NCBI GenBank assembly: GCA_949825025.1
Contig: OX463788.1
Span: forward strand, 24,880,069-24,944,068
Reading direction: 5' to 3'
DNA from: Siphlonurus alternatus
Lineage: Eukaryota > Arthropoda > Insecta > Ephemeroptera > Siphlonuridae
Length of the DNA stretch: 64,000 nucleotides
The translations under genes were made by a program, and so were the position numbers. The notes under the pieces were generated by a model, which was given only the letters and a program-made list of their open reading frames with translations, did no database searches and had not been told where the DNA came from. Below, in pieces: positions 22,655 to 36,330 of the stretch; within the stretch, counting starts at the first letter, position 1; every line of letters begins with the position of its first letter.

Positions 22655-22880
22655 ACTTGAAATCGACTACTGGTGACTACTTGAAAGTGACTACTGGTGA
22701 CTACTTGAAAGTGACTACTGGTGACTACTTGAAAGTGACTACTGGTGACTACTTGAAAGTGACTACTGGTGACTACTTGAAAGTGACTACTGGTGACTAC
22801 TTGCGACCACTTGGGCAGTGACTACTTGACCACTGCTCAAATTACCACTTAGCAGTAGTCACCACTTGACTACTGCCTTT
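22655..22880 (+). repeat. 24-bp tandem repeat GTGACTACTGGTGACTACTTGAAA type
   Basis: About six near-perfect units combining GTGACTACTGGTGACTACTT and GAAA run from 22655 to 22800. They are followed by looser inverse motifs (CACTTGACTACTGCC) up to 22880, where the right arm of the composite element begins. The unit is related to the AGTAGTC motif of the two larger arrays. Confidence 0.9.
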
Positions 22881-23966
22881 ATTTTTCGACTAGGGTCATA
22901 GCGAGTGACTTTCACTTTACTTAATTGCATTTTCTATACTTTGTATATATCAAGTAAAGTTATTTACTACATCGAAAATAATGTATGAAAGTTGATTCAA
23001 GTACTTTTGTAATTTCAATATTTCGTGACGTCATGATACATTTTACTAAAGCTTGGAAGATAGAACCAAGTTCCCGCCCTAACTTTACCGTCTTATTTCT
23101 CAAGAAGTATGATATTTATGAACTAAATAAAATAATTAGCAAACGGGAGACTACATTGAAGTATTATCGCACTACAAGACACCTTCATTAATATCAAGTA
23201 AATATTTAAAAAAAAATATGTCCTCCCGATTACATTGCATGTTATTTTTTTAAATTCCGGACGGCTAATGTCTCGACAGATGACGATCGCGCCGGCTGGG
23301 TTTTGGCCTCCTACTCAAGTACGCTCTGGTTGTACTTTTCCGTGACGTCACAAATCTTTGGAGCTGGCGTGGAGGTGATTTGGAGCTAAGTTATGCACGG
23401 TGACACTGTCTGTGGCTGACATCAGCTGCAGAGCCGAGTATCATCAAAATCATCAGTCATCACGTCATCAGTAGCCGTCAGTAGGGGCGTTCAGGGTAGA
23501 AGACGGTATTCCACCGCCGCCCGCTGCGCATGCGCAGTAAGTATTTTTGCTTCAAATTCGCGCTAGTTTTTATGAATATTTTTTGAAGCGGCTTGGAGTG
23601 CCTTGGAGTATTATATAATAATATTTAATATTAATATATATAATTTATAATTATCAAGAGCTTTTATATAGCTCGATAGCTGAGTCAATTCAATTCGTTT
23701 CTTCAAACAACTGGCTGTACATTGCAGGTACAACATAGATTACGTGGATTGCATCGATATATATAGTCGACATATATAATATATATATATATCTGTTTCA
23801 TTATGACAAAATTTATTCTAATTATCAAATATATCCTATCTTCGATCTTTTACGTTTTACGTGTACGTTATATCATAACTCATAATTATTAAAAAATTTA
23901 TTAATAATTATTAAATTATTGCAAAAAAGCAAAAAATAATAAATTGTAAATAAAATAAATTGGAAG

Positions 23967-23969
<3 letters not shown>

Positions 23970-24029
<60 letters not shown>
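23970..24029. repeat. (TA)n microsatellite
   Basis: About 30 TA units in the left arm of the foldback. The equivalent place in the right arm (about 26133-26149) has only about eight units, so the expansion is arm-specific and came after the palindrome formed. It is flanked in both arms by CAGCTAGCTAATATAATTGG-type sequence. Confidence 0.95.
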
Positions 24030-24032
<3 letters not shown>

Positions 24033-24535
24033 GCTAGCTAATATAATTGGGTGCGCAGCATATAATATAATATATATTATAATAGTCTGGGATAATTCAC
24101 TCAAAATGTGAATAATCAATGCAATATAATATATGTTTTATATATTATATATATTGATTATTATTCATTATATTAATCATTTTTAAAGCGGGAACAAATA
24201 ATATACATATTAGGTACAAAAATATATATATAATATATATATAAATATATATATTATATATATATACAGTCAGGGCCAGAAATGGTGTTCCGATCGTACG
24301 CTAAATTTTCGGCGGGAGGACTTTCAGCTACAAAGTTGAAATTTGGCATATATACATGATAAAAAGCCAAGGGTTGTAAGTTTTTTTACATGTGTTAGAA
24401 TTTTTTTAAAATCACTCTTTCATGCCTCTTTAGGGGCGGATTCACGATTTGCATTACTTCCTTATGGGATTTCCATGTTAAATTAAGTTGATAGAAAAAT
24501 TTTGTCCGATCAAAACCAAATTTTATTTCTAGAGG

Positions 24536-25186
24536 GTTCAATTCAATTCAATTCAATATATTTTTATTTCCATTTTTTCCTACAATCAAAGTGTCATAAT
24601 ATACAATAACATTTGTTGAGGTTTATAGGACAAGTCAATAAAAAGCAGTGTTAGAAAATGTTCATAATGAAAGAATCAGTCCATGTCATTAATTTTCTTC
24701 TCACTTATTAAACAAAATCACAGTCATAATATGCTTTAACCTGTAAAAACACATATCTTGTAGCAGATTTTTCACATTTATTTTAAAATCACTAATATTT
24801 TTTATACACTTCACTGAGAGAGGGAGCTTATTATAAAGATTAAGGCAGCTCAAAAAGGGGCCACTTTTATACATCTCAAGTCTACACCACATTGAGGGAA
24901 TATTATTTTTAACATTTCTTGTATTATATATGCTCATGTGTAACTTCATGTTGCTTATATAGTGACATATTTTTTTTTAACATTCATTACACATTCCAAA
25001 ATATAAATACATGGGAGTGGTAGCAAATTTAATTTTTTAAATAAATTTAAGGTAAGCATGAGGCAGATCTTTTAGCAAAACATATTGACCTTATTATTTT
25101 TTTTGCAATACAAATACTCTATGAGCTGTTGTACTATATTTCCCCAGCAAATAATTCCATATTTAATAATTGAATGAAAGTTTGCA
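24536..25186 (-). mobile_element. 5'-truncated LINE 3' end inserted in a foldback arm
   Basis: The minus-strand frame 24949-24701 ends in residues typical of the far C-terminus of CR1/L2-type reverse transcriptases: 'YNTRNVKNN', 'GPFLSCLNLYNKLPLSVK' and 'NLLQDMCFYRLK'. The 3' tail on the minus strand is a short ATTGA-type repeat (24536-24555). The other foldback arm shows the empty site (GGGTTCAAAACACGTT); TTCAA is found on both sides of the insertion as a short target duplication. Confidence 0.85.
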
Positions 25187-26655
25187 AAACACGTTTCAAA
25201 ACACGTTGAATCTAATGGTGTAATTTAAAATGTGATAAAACAACTCCAAACGAGATATCAACCCTTAAATTACGTTAAAAAATAATTTCATCCTAATTTT
25301 GACATTACCTTTATTAAAACGAGCTAATTTTTTTACCCCAGAAAACACATTTGAATTTTTTAAATCGGAGTTAGTTAAGGATTCCAACAATAGGTGTATA
25401 AATACCAATCCCTAAAAATTAAATCCTTAACTAACTCAGATTTAAAAAATTCAAAGGTGTTTTCTGGGGTAAAAAAAATACCTCGTTTTAATGGTATATA
25501 TATAATGTCAAAATTAGGATGAAATTATTTTTTAACGTATAAAGGGTCTATATCTCGTTAGTGGTTGTTTTTATCAGATTTTAAATTACACCATTTATAG
25601 ATTCAACGTGTTTTGAACCCTCTAGAAATAAAATTTGGTTTTTATCGGACAAAATTTTTCTATCAACTTAATTTAACATATATGGAAATCCCATAAGGAA
25701 GTAATGCAAATCGTGAATCCACCCCTAAAAAGGCATGAAAGAGTGATTTAAAAAAAAATCTAACACATGTAAAAAAGTTTACAACCCTTGGCTTTTTATC
25801 ATGTAGCCAAATTTCAACTTTGTAGCTGAAAGTCCTCCCGCCGAAAATTTAGCGTACGATCGGAACACCATTTCTAGCCCTGACTGTATATATATATAAT
25901 ATATATTTATATATATATTATAATATATATATACTGTTATTGTACCAAATATGTATATTATTTGTTCCCGCTTTAAAAATGATAATATAATGAATAATAA
26001 TCAATATATATATATAATATATAAAACATATATTATATTGCATTGATTATTCACATTTTGAGTGAATTAGCCCAGACTATTATAATATATATTATATTAT
26101 ATGCTGCGCACCCAATTATATTAGCTAGCTGCATATATATATATATATGCTTCCAATTTATTTTATTTACAATTTATTATTTTTTGCTTTTTTGCAATTA
26201 ATTTAATAATTATTAATAATAATTAATTATTTTTTAATAATTATGAGTTATGATATAACGTACACGTAAAACGTAAAAGATCGAAGATAGGATATATTTG
26301 ATAATTAGAATAAATTTTGTCATAATGAAAAATATATATATTATATGTCGACTATCGATGCAATCCACGTATGCTATGTTGTACCTGCAATGTACAGCCA
26401 GTTGTTTGAAGAAACGAATTGAATTGACTCAGCTATCGAGCTATATAAAGCTCTTGATTATTATAAATTATATATATTAATATTATTATATTATAATACT
26501 CCAAGGCACTCCAAGCCGCTTCAAAAAATATTCATAAAAACTAGCGCGAATTTGAAGCAAAAATACTTACTGCGCATACGCAGCGGGCGGCGGTGGAATA
26601 CCGTCTTCTACCCTGAACGCTTCGTGTAGGGGGCAGCAGCAAGGTTGGCTTTAAT

Positions 26656-27062
26656 CAAGGTGGCTGGATAGTAAGGTGGGGACACGGAGCTGCTGCCCCC
26701 TCGCGGCCAGTGAGGAACTACAAAAAAACAGTTGAGGATCGCGTTTTTGGATCCAATTTCATCCGCGAAAAATTCAAACGGTGTAATAGAAATCCATGAA
26801 CATCGGGCCGATGAACCATTAAAATTCTTTTAAAATGAGTCTATCTTCTTCAGAATTTAACATAGAGTTTATTTCTATCACAATTTTACCCACAGTTATA
26901 CTGTAAATACGACTTTTGATGGCTTTTCCAGTTCCATCGTTTGAATTTTTCGCGGATGAAATTGGATCCAAAAAAGCGATCCTCAACTGTTTTTTTGTAG
27001 TTCCTCACTGGCCGCGAGGGGGCAGCAGCTCCGTGTCCCCACCTTACTATACAGCCACCTTG
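26656..27062. mobile_element. Foldback MITE, 8-bp TSD GCTTTAAT
   Basis: GCTTTAAT is exact at 26648-26655 and 27063-27070. Ends are CAAGGTGGCTG and CAGCCACCTTG. Inverted arms of about 125 bp include GTGGGGACACGGAGCTGCTG, CCCCCTCGCGGCCAGTGAGG and GGATCCAATTTCATCCGCG. The 8-bp duplication points to hAT-type mobilisation. It lies just outside the 3.1-kb foldback and about 480 bp upstream of the RNF170 start codon. Confidence 0.88.
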
Positions 27063-27070
27063 GCTTTAAT

Positions 27071-27545
27071 AAATCTCTATAGCTCTTAGCAGTCTTAGCT
27101 GCTCTATTGTTTTAAACAAACAAAATATTAACGAAATTTACGAAATCTTTTGTCCAAGTCAAGCGTCCAAGCAGCAAGCAGTCCAAAAAAAGTCTCTCCG
27201 GTCCAAGTGTTCAAAAAGTAACCTGAAGTTGAATCCAAGAGGTTGAATCCTGAATCCAGCAGTAATTGCATATATTATGCACGTACTGTATGCATAGATG
27301 CATACTAGCAGCAGTGTTTGAGCGACGGTTCGAGTGTTGAATCTTCCGAATCTGCAGTTCATTACTTCATTTGGTTATTTCATTTATTGCAGCAGAAGTG
27401 AAAAAGAACAATTTTTTTGCATGTATTTTTAACCAGAAGTTTAACTGTATGATATATATGACTGAACATTTTAATTTATGCATAAACATTTCGTATCACT
27501 AGAATCTTCACATTGATTTTATATCATATCATACTATAATATAAT
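27071..27545. other. RNF170 upstream / 5' UTR region
   Basis: Sequence between the last MITE and the RNF170 start codon. No TATA box or CpG-rich promoter is obvious. TATGCATA-type motifs are present (27283-27310). A 67-residue minus-strand frame (27362-27159) has no recognised domain. The transcription start could not be placed. Confidence 0.4.
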
Positions 27546-30500
27546 ATGGAGACTATGCATACAATAATGTCAGAGCCGAAAATGCCTATGCTAGAAGGGA
27601 TAGGCGACGAAGTCCTGTTTGCTATCGTTTCTTTTATAATTTGCATGTTGGTGTTCATGTTTATGCATATTGCTGATGCTCGGAACTTGCTTCGCGCTTG
27701 GTTTGTAAGATGGTTCGGCAACACAGAAGAAGGTATGTATGATTCATGCATATATGCAAAGTATGCATATAATATGCAAATATATGATATAGTATTGTGT
27801 AAAATACATACATCAGAGTATGCATATAATCATAACACCAACGGGGGTAGAAACGCTGAGGGCTGGAGTGTGTACATATTTACAGTAGGCATACATATGA
27901 TATGTATGCATACCGGTTTTCTGTGTTCTATTTTGATCACAAGTACAGTGCACAGACCAGTTTTGGATTTTAGCACTGTTTGTTCCGACCTGCTTTTAGG
28001 CTCCTTATTATAGGCAAAGAAAGTAAAAAAAAAAAAGAAAATTTTAACTGATTAACCAAACCCTCCCTTCCATAAAAATAACAACTGATATCATTGATAA
28101 TTTTTTTAATGGTTCAAAAAAAATAAAAAACGAATTTAAACAGGTTTTTTAACAAATGGTTCGTTTTATTTTTTCTTCAAGTAGAGTGAGCGAAAAATTG
28201 ACCGATGGTAAAGCTCATTCTCTTGCATGTAAAAAGTTACTTTGGAGCACCATAAATAAGTATCTGAAATCAGTTGAGACCGTCCTTCGTAAAAATTCTG
28301 AGCATTTGGGTCTAAAAGTCGATGACTTCGTCCATCTACTCCATGCTAACGCTCGAAAAACGTGGCTTCTTTTTTATTCGAACTTTAATTTCTTTCGCAA
28401 TCTCCCGTAAAATGTGTTTAAAAAATATTCTAAGATAGAACATATTATGGTGAATCAGAAAGTGTCATAACCTTTATTAGCCCTTCATAAAAATTTTGAG
28501 AAAATTCTGATACAATACCAAAATCCGAGGCAAATTTTCATTTCAAATGTTGCGGTCTACGGGTTAACAGCTGACTGGATCAACGGGATCAACAACACTA
28601 TATAACTTCAGCAGATGCTCGTATTGCGCAACTTGCATAAGTTTCTACTGCGCAGCTTTTGAGTAGCCGACGTAACTTTTTCGTATGCACATATATAGTG
28701 CGTGACGTCATTCCCGTCATGCACTGTGCACTCAACTCGCTGACTCCTCTTTAACTACTGTAGTAAAAGAAAATATCACGATATTGCAGTTGTTATTTTT
28801 ATGAAAAGGCTGATTTGGTTAATGGGTTACAATTTTATTTTTTTCCTTTTTTGGCTATAAGGAGTCCAAAAGCAGGCCTGGACCAATACTGGAACATTTT
28901 TTGTTCATGTTCCTCCACACAAATTTTTTTTTTACTCAAAGAGATGCTCGGATTTGGAACTGAAATTATGATATACTCAATTGCTACATTTTATTAAACA
29001 TGTAAATAATTTTTTCAAAATTTTAAGAACCCTAAATATGGCAGATAAAAATTGTTAAAAGTGAAAAATGTCTTAAGAAAATTTAAAAAAAGTTATAAGC
29101 ATGTTTAATAGAATGTACAGCAGTTAAGTTTATCATAAATTTAGCTCCATATCAGAGCATCTCTTTGAGTAAAAAAATTTTTTGTGCGGAGGCAATGATT
29201 TTTGAAAAAGTGCCGGTTTTGGATTTGACATGTTATTTAAACGTTTTGTGACATTTTATAACAAATAAACGAATACTAGGGCTGTAGAAAACTCGAAAAA
29301 TTTTCAGCTCGATCTCGAAAAAAAAAGCTCGAGTTGGCTCGAAACCCGATATTTCGAGCCGAAGCTCGAAAATCGAGCCAAGCTCGAAAATCGAACCAAG
29401 TTCGAAAATCGAGCCAAGCTCAAAAATCGAGCCAAATCTTGAAATGGCTCAAAATCGAGTCAAAGCTCGAAAATATTATTTTTTGCTTTATAGATAACTG
29501 CAATAATCTTTGTAGAATCCATAAATACGCAAATTAATCATAACAAACTAAGGAGAAATGTTTTTTAAATTTTTAATTTTCGTTTTCTTTCAATTTGTGT
29601 GCTATAATTTAGTAGAAAAAAAAACACAAAAAAACACAGCGGAACTACAAGATTTTTTTTTTCTGTTTAATTGAGGACCTTAAGTTATGAATTGTCAATT
29701 GAATTAACTATATTAAACCCTCTGAATAACGCCTACTTCATAGTCAAACAATTTTATATATTCTTAAATTTTTTATTTTATTTTTTTCCAATATGTTAGC
29801 GATGCTATATTAGTTCTGCTATTAGGGTAAACATTGAAGCATTCAAAGTTAAACACAGTATTGTTATAACTAAGTCGTGTGAAGAAGTTTTAAGAATAAG
29901 TCGAGATAGAAAAATATATATTTTTTATAAATACCTCATTCTCATGCTAACTTCTTGAGCATGTTACCTGCTTGTGTCCTTGCATGTGTCAATCGCAGTG
30001 TGATAAAGGATTTCCAAGAAAGAACTTAACATTGGCAGAAAATTAAGGGACGCGTTCATTTTTGTATTGAATAAAAATTTTAAAGCAAAGCTCTTTATTT
30101 ACATTTTTAAATGTCAATCAACCTTAAATACCGCTACTTCCTCCCTGCGTGTCTGTCCATCGGTGTTGGACCCTCCAGGTAGTATTTTTACTAGGTCAAC
30201 AACCCCACAACACAAGTTAAATAACGTATATATGTATAAGAGAATATTCAACTAAAACTTCCATTAAGTGAAAACATGTGCAGTACCTATAGCGTATAAT
30301 GGTAATGAAGTATATAAAATATATTTTTTCTGAATTTACATAGTAAAAATAAATTAACAATTCAAGCAACGGCCCAATACCCGAAAAGCTCAGATTTGGT
30401 TCGAATCTCGAGAATCTCGATTTCGGTTCGAATGTCGAAAAGCTCGATTTCGGCTCGAAACTCGAAAAACTCGGTTTTCGGTACACAATAAAATCGAGAT

Positions 30501-33500
30501 CCCGAAATTTTTGGCTCGATCCGACTCGAAAATCGAGATCGATTTCACAGCCCTAACGAATACCGTATTTTTTATTTTATTTTTTTATACCCTAGCTGTT
30601 TTTATTCGTTTTTTATTATTATTATTATTTTTTTTTTTAAAAAAAATACATATCAATTAAGGTACTGTATTGCAGTTGTTATTTTCATGGAAGGGAGGGT
30701 TTGGTTAATCAGTTACAATTTTTTTTTCTTTTTTTTTTACTTTTTTTTTTTTTGCCTATAAGGAGCCTAAAAGCAGGTTGGAACCAAAACAGGGCTAAAA
30801 TCCAAAACTGGGCTGTGCACTGTACATATATGCATACTGTATTAATATCACATATAATAGTAATAATTATTTATTAATGTATGTAATGATGATCCCACGA
30901 CGGTCACCTTTGTAATAGTAAGAATTAAATCTCTTATATACACATATATTACTATTATCTGTAATCCACTTCTAACACCAGTGATAGTCACTTAATAAAT
31001 ATACTATCAACTTATTGTAGGATTTGCAGGATGGCTCGTCTATGATATGGAATCATACAAACATGTAGTGTAGACATAACTATTTATTAATACTCGTTCA
31101 TTGTAGTTGTCTTCTTCTTCTTTTCTTATGCCCACGCATTGGCGTTTAAGCCATTTTACTTCTAGTAAGCCAATAGAGAAGGGCTTCCTTCTCTTCTTTC
31201 TTCATGTTGCCAGGCAACGAGTCAAGTTCCGCAGTTAATGCTGAGCATCTAAATAGTTTTGGTTGATTTGAATATGAGATCTCCCCATGCTTTAATACTT
31301 GCTTGTTCTTTCCAATCTGAGTCAACTTTCTGTTTCACTGCACTATTAATATGAGCTTGAATTGAATGAATGGAGATGCTTGTTGTTGGCTGTGTCATCT
31401 TGCTGCCCATCTTGGCTAAGTAGTCTGCTTGCTCATTGCCATGAATATTACAATGAGCTGGTATCCACTGTAAGACTATTTCTATGTTATTGTCTTGGTG
31501 TTTTTGTATAAGTTTTTTACATTCATTTACTCTATGGTCTTGAGAATTTGAGGAGGCTATTGCTTGTATTGATGCAGTTGAATCTGAGAGTATGACTTTT
31601 TTACCGTATTTGTTTTGATTATTGGTTTTCAGTAGGGCTATTTTTATTGCTTGGACTTCTCCGTCAAAGTTGCTGCCATGTTTGCTTGTTGGGGCAGACT
31701 CATGAAATAACTTGCAATACACACCGGCCCCTGCGTTGCCTACTCCGGGGGTTGCAGACCCATCTGTGTAGATATGGAGCCAGCTTGGAAGAGGATACTT
31801 CCGGTGTATTTCTTTATTTGCAAGTTGTCCGAGTTCTTCTTCTAGGAGAGTTTTTTTTACTATTTATGCCTTCTATTGTAATGCAATGATGGACGTTCAC
31901 CGTCGTCACACTAAGATAATTTTCCGCTATCATTTCTCTTTTTCTTTGTAAAATTTCCGGATTAAGGTATTCTTTTTTCAGTTTGTTAGTTTTTTTCTGT
32001 AAAGGTTTCCTGTGTTTTCATTGAGCTTGGTTGATATTGGTTCCAGTCTTGATCTTCTAATCTTATTAATTTCTCATGTAATTTCATAGCTGCTTTATCT
32101 CTTCTGGCTTGTAGTGGTTCTATGTTGGCATTGATCTCCATAGATGTAATAGGAGTTGATCTCACTGCCCCATTAATTATTCTGAGGGCCTGGTTTTGCA
32201 CTTTATCTACTACTGCTGTTGTTGATTTTGTTGCAGTGATAAAAGGTTCGGTACCGTATTCTAGCACAGGTCTAACATACTTCTTACATGTTGTGGCTAA
32301 TGTTTCACGGTCCGCTCCCCATTTGACGCTAGCTACCCTTTTCATTAGTGAGAGTCTCTTTTTCCCTTTGTCTGCATTTCTTTCCATGTAGGTCACTCCG
32401 CCTAACCTTCTATCAAGAGTCACCCCCAAGTGTATTGGATTCTGCACTTGTTTCAGTGGAATATTTTTGTAACTCAGGTTTATGTCAGGCTGTGTTTTAG
32501 GCTGTAGTAATCAAAGGTAGTTTTTTCTTTCTGTACTTATGGTGAGACCATTTTCATCCGTCCATTCGGCTAGCTTTTTTAGTGCCTTATTCATTATGGT
32601 GTTAAGTTCTTTTATGTCTTTTCCAGTTGTCCAAATAAGTACATCGTCCGCAAACATACATACTTGTATTCCAGCTATTTTCTTTAATTGTTGTGGCAAG
32701 TCGTTAATAAGTATATTGAACAGCAAGGGACTAGTCACAGCCCCCTGCGAGACGCCTGTGCTGGTTTGTCTAAACTTGGACTTGCTGTCATTCAGTTTTA
32801 CTCTTATAAATCTTTGACTCAGGAAGTTTTTTATCCATCTATGAATATAAACTGGTACCTGCAGCTCTTTCATTTTCTGCAGTAATTTTTGTCTCCAGAC
32901 AGTGTCAAAGGCTGCTTTGAAATCTACAAACACAGCTAGTGTTGATTCTTTTCTATTGAAACATTCTTTCTTTGTAGTTGTAACGTTATACAGTTATCAC
33001 CGAGGCTAAGTCCAAAAAGTCTTGCAGAGACTATCACTACGTTTACATGACGGTGTTTAATGCGTATCCGTTGACGACGCCTCATAAGAATAACATTATC
33101 CGTCGTCAACGGATACGCATTAAACACCGTCATGTAAACGTAGTGTATGTTCACTTTCCATAGCGGTGATGGTTCATGTAGGTGGCGTCTAGGCGTGTGT
33201 AGAAGAAGAAGTCCGAGCAGTGAGATTGGAGGGTGAGCAGTGAGAGATGAATGTGAGAAATCCGAATGCGAATGATTCACTATCCGCTACTCTTTATATA
33301 GGGATGTTAGGATCAATGTTAACTACATTAACTCCGCGGCATACGCATTAAAGAATACCACATTGCCCATAGTAATTAAGTTGTGCGCTTCACACTACAG
33401 CTCCAGCCCCGTATTGCAACACATGAATCTACAAGAGGTATATATTCTTTTACTTAATCAATAACGCACAAAGCTAGAATCCTCTTAAAGAGATATCAGA

Positions 33501-36296
33501 TCTTCAAGAGATCAGATCTTCATAATTGCAGTTATAGTTATTATTACAGTTACACACATACTGTATGCATCATATTGTGACACTACCTACCTAGACCAAG
33601 GGGGGCTTATTAAACTGACATCTAGCCTAGTGGTGTCTGACAGGGATTGCACTCAAATGACTATACAGTCATGTATTTAAGATTGCATAAACTTTATTAT
33701 AAACCAAGAGCAAAACACTGAAATACAATAATTACCACATAAACAGTAGTTCACAGAAGTCTGGCTCAGTTACTAGCTCGGAGTAAATCACTGACTGATG
33801 GTCTTACTGATATCGAAAACAACTCGGATAACTCCTCGGATAACAATGACTGCACTCTGGTACCCGAGGCTAGCGCCAGAGAAAGAGTAAAAAGACAAGA
33901 GAGGGAAGACTTGACAGTCCTCGTATTTATAGTACTGAGCCACCCTTCTTTACACATGAGAATAATCTAGATAAGTCCAGAACAATTAAATCACACGTGT
34001 GCGAATTTACTAGAAGGATTGCATATTGAGAAGGTCACACGTGTGGTCATCGAGAGGTATGAGTCACAGAGAGAGCGCATCTGAGATGCGCTTGCTCTTA
34101 TCTCATGACCTTGATAACGTGAGAAGTGCAGCTGCATAATAATGCACATGCATGTTACACGCCACCAACTCCCTAAAATTTCGACCCGAAATTTGCTTTT
34201 TATACTGCAATATATGTTTTTTATAATTAATACATTGTTGTTAAAAGTACATGTAAACCATACAGGAAAAGAAAAAAAAAAATCTGATGGCATCAATTAA
34301 GTTTGCATAAACCTATATCTTACTATCTTGAATTCACATATCATCTTTACTTATGACATATTTATCAAACTTAATTTATATTTGCCTCTTCCAGGGCTTT
34401 AATCAAAACACTCTCTGCCATCCTGGGCATGTCAGCATTAATTTCATCATTATAACATGTGGCATACTTATACCTTAAATACATCAAGACTCTTAATTTC
34501 CCAACATACAGTATATGCAAACTAATTAAGTATAGCCTTTTTACAAAACAAGTTTACATTTCATTAATTTCATCGAAATCACACTTTTAAATATTACCGG
34601 CATGAAACTGGCTGATATGAGCTTGCTCTTATAATCAGATAAAATCTCAGTTCACCTATAAATAAAATTAATGTCTTCATAGACCGGCGAGATATCCTTT
34701 CTATAGTGTGAAAAGCATAAGATTTATTTTTTTCTTTTTCTTTTCATTGCTAGAGCACTGTAATTGTTGTATACTCCTATTTTTAAATACTGAAAATTAC
34801 ATTGTAAATAACTCCTTAACAGTCTTACACTATGACTGAATGACTCCATTTTCTTGCTCTCATCAATTAAATTGAGATTATCGTCATGAATACTTTGCTT
34901 AATTTCATCCGCTCATGGCTAAGTCTACTTAACTCTCATATACTATATGGTTATTGTTAGTTTTTTTCAGTAGACTCACTGCGTATTGTTAATCGGCACA
35001 TCAAAATAATTATTAATGTTTTGGCCGTAAATAAAAATTATGAATAAAAAAAAGAAAAAGTATTTTACTGGTTCTTGCAACAAGCAACATTTTACTTCTT
35101 AAATCTTTACACTTACTATGGAAAGTAATATTACCCCAATACTGTCTCTTTTTACATGATCATTGAAATTTTGCAGCGCTGCAGTGTAGAATTTGGCTCT
35201 TAAATGGATGTTTTCAGGTCTACTTCTGAACACAAAGAAATACTATAGCTAGAAGTCCTCTTTGAAATTTGAAAAGCGCGCTTAAAATTGTTAGTACCAA
35301 TATCGGTAATGAGGAAACATTTAAGTAAATATTTTGCACCCCAAGCAAAAATTCTAAAATAAATTCTACTGAATTCTCGTGTGTTTTTTTAACTCATTAA
35401 TAACATTACTCAAAACCTCTATCTTTATTTACTTCTGTGCACAATTTTATAACTTTTATATTAATAATTCTCACATTTAATAATAATAATACCAGCTCTC
35501 TAGCTGTTTCATAATAGCTCACTTAAGTATACACCGTGCTAACAATGACCTCATATTTCGACTTACAAAGAGAATTCTAATCACTTTCTCACATTTGTTT
35601 TAACTCTTTTTCCTCTCCGTTCCTGCTTTTATCTTAGATAATTCTCGCCGCTCCATTTTTTTTCTCTCTTTCTTTATTCACTTAAAATTAAAAAAAAAAT
35701 AAATAAATAATAAATAAATAAATGAAATCTTTGCATATAAAAAAAATGAAAACATCAACAAATATATGAAATTAAGCATGCTATCATAAACTTAAAAATT
35801 TTCATTTCTTATAATTTTCTTCTGAAAATATAAAAAAATACATACTCAAAATGGGTGTTTCAGAAATTTTCATGGACCGCAGGCAAGCTTGAGTTTTTGG
35901 ATTCGATCGCTGATGTTCGCGGGCTGCTATGACTCTCATCCTCTTCTACGGCTCCTCGTTGGTCGTCCGTAACTGCTTGCTTATGGTTCTTCCTTAATTT
36001 TGACGTGTACGTAGATCAGTGAATGCTTCAGTATGTGGCTGATGGCTCTTCAGTTTAGTAGCATTGGGTATGGAAAGATGCTACTAAATACGTAGGAAAA
36101 AGTAATAAAGGGAATAAAATATTTTGGTTGGTAACTTGGTAAGGAAACGTAACTTATGTCCATCTTCTTTATAATTTACTATTCTAACGAATGAACTTGC
36201 TTGAATCAAAACTGCCAAGCTGCACTGACATGCAGACCTTTTCGAGAGAGAGCTGCATGTCTTCACTATACCTTCTAATTTTATAGTGGTAAAAAT

Positions 36297-36330
<34 letters not shown>

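Larger units (their letters stand above)
11273..23435. mobile_element. 12-kb composite inverted-repeat element
   Basis: The outer arms match in inverse orientation. Left 11273-11413 plus 15581-15960 matches the reverse complement of right about 22880-23435. Shared blocks are GGCTGCAGCTGA, TCCAAATCACCTCCACGCC, GTGACGTCACGGAAAAGTAC, AGAGCGNACTTGAGTAGNAG and AGTAGTCAAGTGG. The left arm is split by the satellite foldback at 11414-15576; the right arm shows the uninterrupted sequence. Inside are AGTAGTC-type tandem arrays and the TIR element 16332-21362. I could not find a clear outer target duplication, so the termini are approximate. It could instead be an inverted duplication of a host segment. 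Confidence 0.6.
23488..26619. mobile_element. 3.1-kb foldback element
   Basis: Ends are CGTTCAGGGTAGAAGACGG and its inverse. Arms match along their length: GCGCATGCGCAG versus GCGCATACGCAG near the ends, TTCAAATTCGCGCTAGTTTT, AACTGGCTGTACATTGCAGG, GGGCCAGAAATGGTGTTCCG and others. The centre is near 25380-25430. The left arm is longer because a LINE (24536-25186) and a TA expansion sit in it. GTAGGGG occurs beside both ends (23481-23487 and 26626-26632) but is offset by six bases on the right, so the target duplication is only a candidate. No transposase. Confidence 0.85.

Noticed and set aside
27546..28013. Exon 1 frame of RNF170 read through as a 155-residue protein
   Set aside because: A good GTATGT donor at 27733 and exact phase match to the RING exon show the frame beyond is intron.
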